Shown in pieces: positions 6,373 to 7,899 of a stretch of 7,899 bases of DNA. The notes under the pieces were generated by a model. It saw only the letters and a program-made list of their open reading frames with translations, had not been told where the DNA came from and did no database searches. The first letter of the stretch is position 1. Each line of letters opens with the position of its first letter. This DNA comes from Pseudomonadota bacterium. GTDB taxonomy: Bacteria; Pseudomonadota; Gammaproteobacteria; Burkholderiales; Burkholderiaceae. The position numbers and the translations under genes were made by a program. Where the stretch lies: contig JAEZQX010000332.1 of the NCBI GenBank assembly GCA_023441105.1, forward strand, positions 1 to 7,899. Direction: 5' to 3'.

Positions 6373-7327
6373 AAGGCTCGCCATCGGCGCAGGCGCGCCG
6401 GCCGAAGCCGAGGCAACCGCGGTCGCGCAATACCTTCTCGGGCTGCAGCAGGAGATCGTGGCCGGGCTCGAGCAGCTGGACGGCGGCCGCTTCCTGCAGG
6501 ACCGCTGGCAGCGCGAGCCGGGCCAGGCGCTGCTGGGCAGCGGCGGCGGCCTCTCCTGCGTGCTGGAGGACGGCAAGGTCTTCGAGCGTGCCGGCGTGCT
6601 GTTCTCCGAGGTGAAGCTCGACAGCCTGCCGCCGTCGGCCTCGGCGCATCGGCCGCAGCTGGCGGGCCGGCCGGCCACGGCCATGGGCGTGTCGCTGGTG
6701 CTGCATCCGCGCAATCCGCACGTGCCGACGGTGCACCTGAACGTGCGCTTCTTCCTCGCCCCGGGCGGCGGCGAGTCGGCGCCGGCGGTCTGGTGGTTTG
6801 GCGGCGGTATGGATCTCACGCCCTACTATCCCCACGAGGAGGACGCCAGCCATTTCCACCGCATCTGCCGCGGCGCGCTGCAGCCTCATGGGGCGGAGCT
6901 CTACCCGCGCTTCAAGGCCTGGTGTGACGAGTACTTCTACCTGAAGCACCGCCAGGAGGCCCGCGGCATCGGCGGCGTGTTCTTCGACGACCTCGACCAG
7001 CCCGATTTCCCCACCTGCTTCGGCATCCTGCGCAGCGTCGGCGACGCCTTCCTGCCCGCCTACGCGCCGATCGTCGAACGTCGGCGCCACCTGGGATGGG
7101 GCGAGCCCGAGCGCACTTTCCAGTGCCTGCGCCGGGGGCGCTACGTCGAATTCAACCTGGTCTACGACCGCGGCACGCTGTTCGGACTGATGTCCGGCGG
7201 GCGTACCGAATCGATTCTCTGCTCCATGCCGCCGCACGCGCAATGGCGCTATCGCTGGCAGCCGGAGCCGGGGTCGCCCGAGGCCCGGCTCACCAGCGAC
7301 TTCCTGCAACCGCGTGACTGGGCATGA
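6350..7327 (+). CDS. hemF: Oxygen-dependent coproporphyrinogen III oxidase
   Basis: HemF oxidatively decarboxylates coproporphyrinogen III to protoporphyrinogen IX using O2, late in haem synthesis, in the cytosol as a homodimer. The protein has 325 residues against 299 in E. coli; the extra length is a loose N-terminus rich in Ser and Ala. Conserved blocks are DRWQREPG (51-58), [10 protein letters not shown] (97-106), [13 protein letters not shown] (111-123), [13 protein letters not shown] (148-160), [11 protein letters not shown] (191-201), [10 protein letters not shown] (206-215), [15 protein letters not shown] (262-276) and [13 protein letters not shown] (283-295). The His residues that match E. 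coli H96, H106, H145 and H175 appear as H119, H129, H168 and H200. The first ATG (6350) overlaps the purD stop. A second ATG at 6362, in a tandem duplicate, could also serve. The stop overlaps the nadD ATG. Its presence implies haem synthesis under aerobic conditions; an anaerobic HemN may exist elsewhere. Confidence 0.96.
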   Translation: MSASMSASRLAIGAGAPAEAEATAVAQYLLGLQQEIVAGLEQLDGGRFLQDRWQREPGQALLGSGGGLSCVLEDGKVFERAGVLFSEVKLDSLPPSASAHRPQLAGRPATAMGVSLVLHPRNPHVPTVHLNVRFFLAPGGGESAPAVWWFGGGMDLTPYYPHEEDASHFHRICRGALQPHGAELYPRFKAWCDEYFYLKHRQEARGIGGVFFDDLDQPDFPTCFGILRSVGDAFLPAYAPIVERRRHLGWGEPERTFQCLRRGRYVEFNLVYDRGTLFGLMSGGRTESILCSMPPHAQWRYRWQPEPGSPEARLTSDFLQPRDWA

Positions 7328-7899
7328 CGAGCCCAGGGCGCAGCCGGATCGGTCTCCTCGGCGGCAGCTTCAATCCGGTCCACGTCGGCCACCTCGCCAT
7401 CGGGCGCGCGGCCATCGAGGCGCTGGCCTTGGACCGCCTGGTGGTGATACCCACCGGCAACTCGTGGCAGAAATCGGGCACGAAGCATGCGCAGGTCGAA
7501 GCCCGTCATCGCCTCGCCATGATGCAGATCGCCGTCGCGTCCCTGACCATCGAGCGCAGTGCCAACTGCCAATGGCTGGTCGACGATGTCGAGGCGAAGC
7601 GGACCGGACCCAGCTACACGGTCGACACGCTGGTCGCCCTGCGCGGCCGCTTCGGCCCGGCAGCTGCGCTGGTGCTGATCCTCGGCAGCGACCAGTTGCG
7701 CAATCTCGCCACCTGGCATCGCTGGCACGAGCTGCTCGACTACGCGCACATCGCAGCGACCCAGCGCGAGCGCGTGCCGCTGTCGGACCTGCCGCCGCCG
7801 GTCGAGCGGCTGGTCGCGGAACGCGGCCGCCAGACGCTGCCGGATGATCCGGCAGGCTCGATTGTGTTCTTCCAGATGCCGCCGGTGGCCGTCTCGGCC
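7324..7899 (+). CDS. nadD: Nicotinate-nucleotide adenylyltransferase (partial, C-terminus off the right edge)
   Basis: NadD transfers AMP from ATP to nicotinate mononucleotide, giving deamido-NAD in NAD synthesis, in the cytosol. The window holds 192 residues with no stop; E. coli NadD has 213, so the missing part should be short and include the ISSTxIR-type nucleotide motif, which normally follows the PPVAVSA where the window ends. Visible are the nucleotidyltransferase loop [11 protein letters not shown] (13-23) with its Hx[14 protein letters not shown] (41-52) at the nicotinate-ring pocket, the HRLAMM stretch (62-67), PSYTVDTL (96-103) and LGSDQL (120-125) followed by [14 protein letters not shown]. 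The WQK form in the pocket loop, instead of the enteric PPHR, is what I recall for betaproteobacterial NadD. The ATG overlaps the hemF TGA as ATGA; there is no separate ribosome binding site of note, so coupled translation is likely. Confidence 0.94.
   Translation, partial: MTSPGRSRIGLLGGSFNPVHVGHLAIGRAAIEALALDRLVVIPTGNSWQKSGTKHAQVEARHRLAMMQIAVASLTIERSANCQWLVDDVEAKRTGPSYTVDTLVALRGRFGPAAALVLILGSDQLRNLATWHRWHELLDYAHIAATQRERVPLSDLPPPVERLVAERGRQTLPDDPAGSIVFFQMPPVAVSA

Noticed and set aside
5055..6416. A 453-codon open frame on the minus strand
   Set aside because: It is antisense to purD and has no family features. purD is certain on the other strand.
6371..7309. A 312-codon open frame on the minus strand
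   Set aside because: It is antisense to hemF, which has all conserved blocks. No independent motif is visible.

Overview
The window is a GC-rich chromosomal segment of ordinary housekeeping genes, with tight spacing and a uniform codon style throughout. Gene content and the order yebC-purD-hemF-nadD suggest a betaproteobacterium (Burkholderiales, Rhodocyclales or a relative). That placement rests on remembered gene order and protein resemblance, not on a search. I see no mobile element, CRISPR array, tRNA or rRNA, and no sign of recent transfer.

Two gene blocks diverge from an intergenic region at about 3997-4226. The left block is on the minus strand and reads leftwards: a HerA-like ATPase of the YjgR/DUF853 family (2458-3996), an atypical short-chain dehydrogenase/reductase (1520-2299), a zinc-independent quinone oxidoreductase (qorA, 536-1504) and the first two thirds of the tRNA-modifying enzyme TcdA (from 539 off the left edge). 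The last three are packed closely (20 nt, then a 4-nt overlap) and probably share a transcript. A 9-bp hairpin and an isolated -10-like hexamer in the 158-nt gap below yjgR suggest that the SDR-qorA-tcdA unit may have its own promoter.

The right block is on the plus strand: yebC (4227-4955), purD (5052-6353), hemF (6350-7327) and nadD (from 7324, running off the right edge). Both purD/hemF and hemF/nadD overlap as ATGA, the usual arrangement for translational coupling. The block joins a translation factor/regulator with purine, haem and NAD biosynthesis. These are enzymes of separate pathways in one transcription unit, not one pathway.

No new multi-gene system is evident. The points most worth a second look are small: an SDR whose catalytic Tyr and Lys positions read Ser and Arg; a strongly structured leader before yebC in which one pyrimidine-rich strand can pair with either of two identical G-rich repeats; a 12-bp tandem duplication that doubles the purD stop/hemF start junction in phase for both genes; and a purD start that must be TTG because a stop codon lies two codons upstream.
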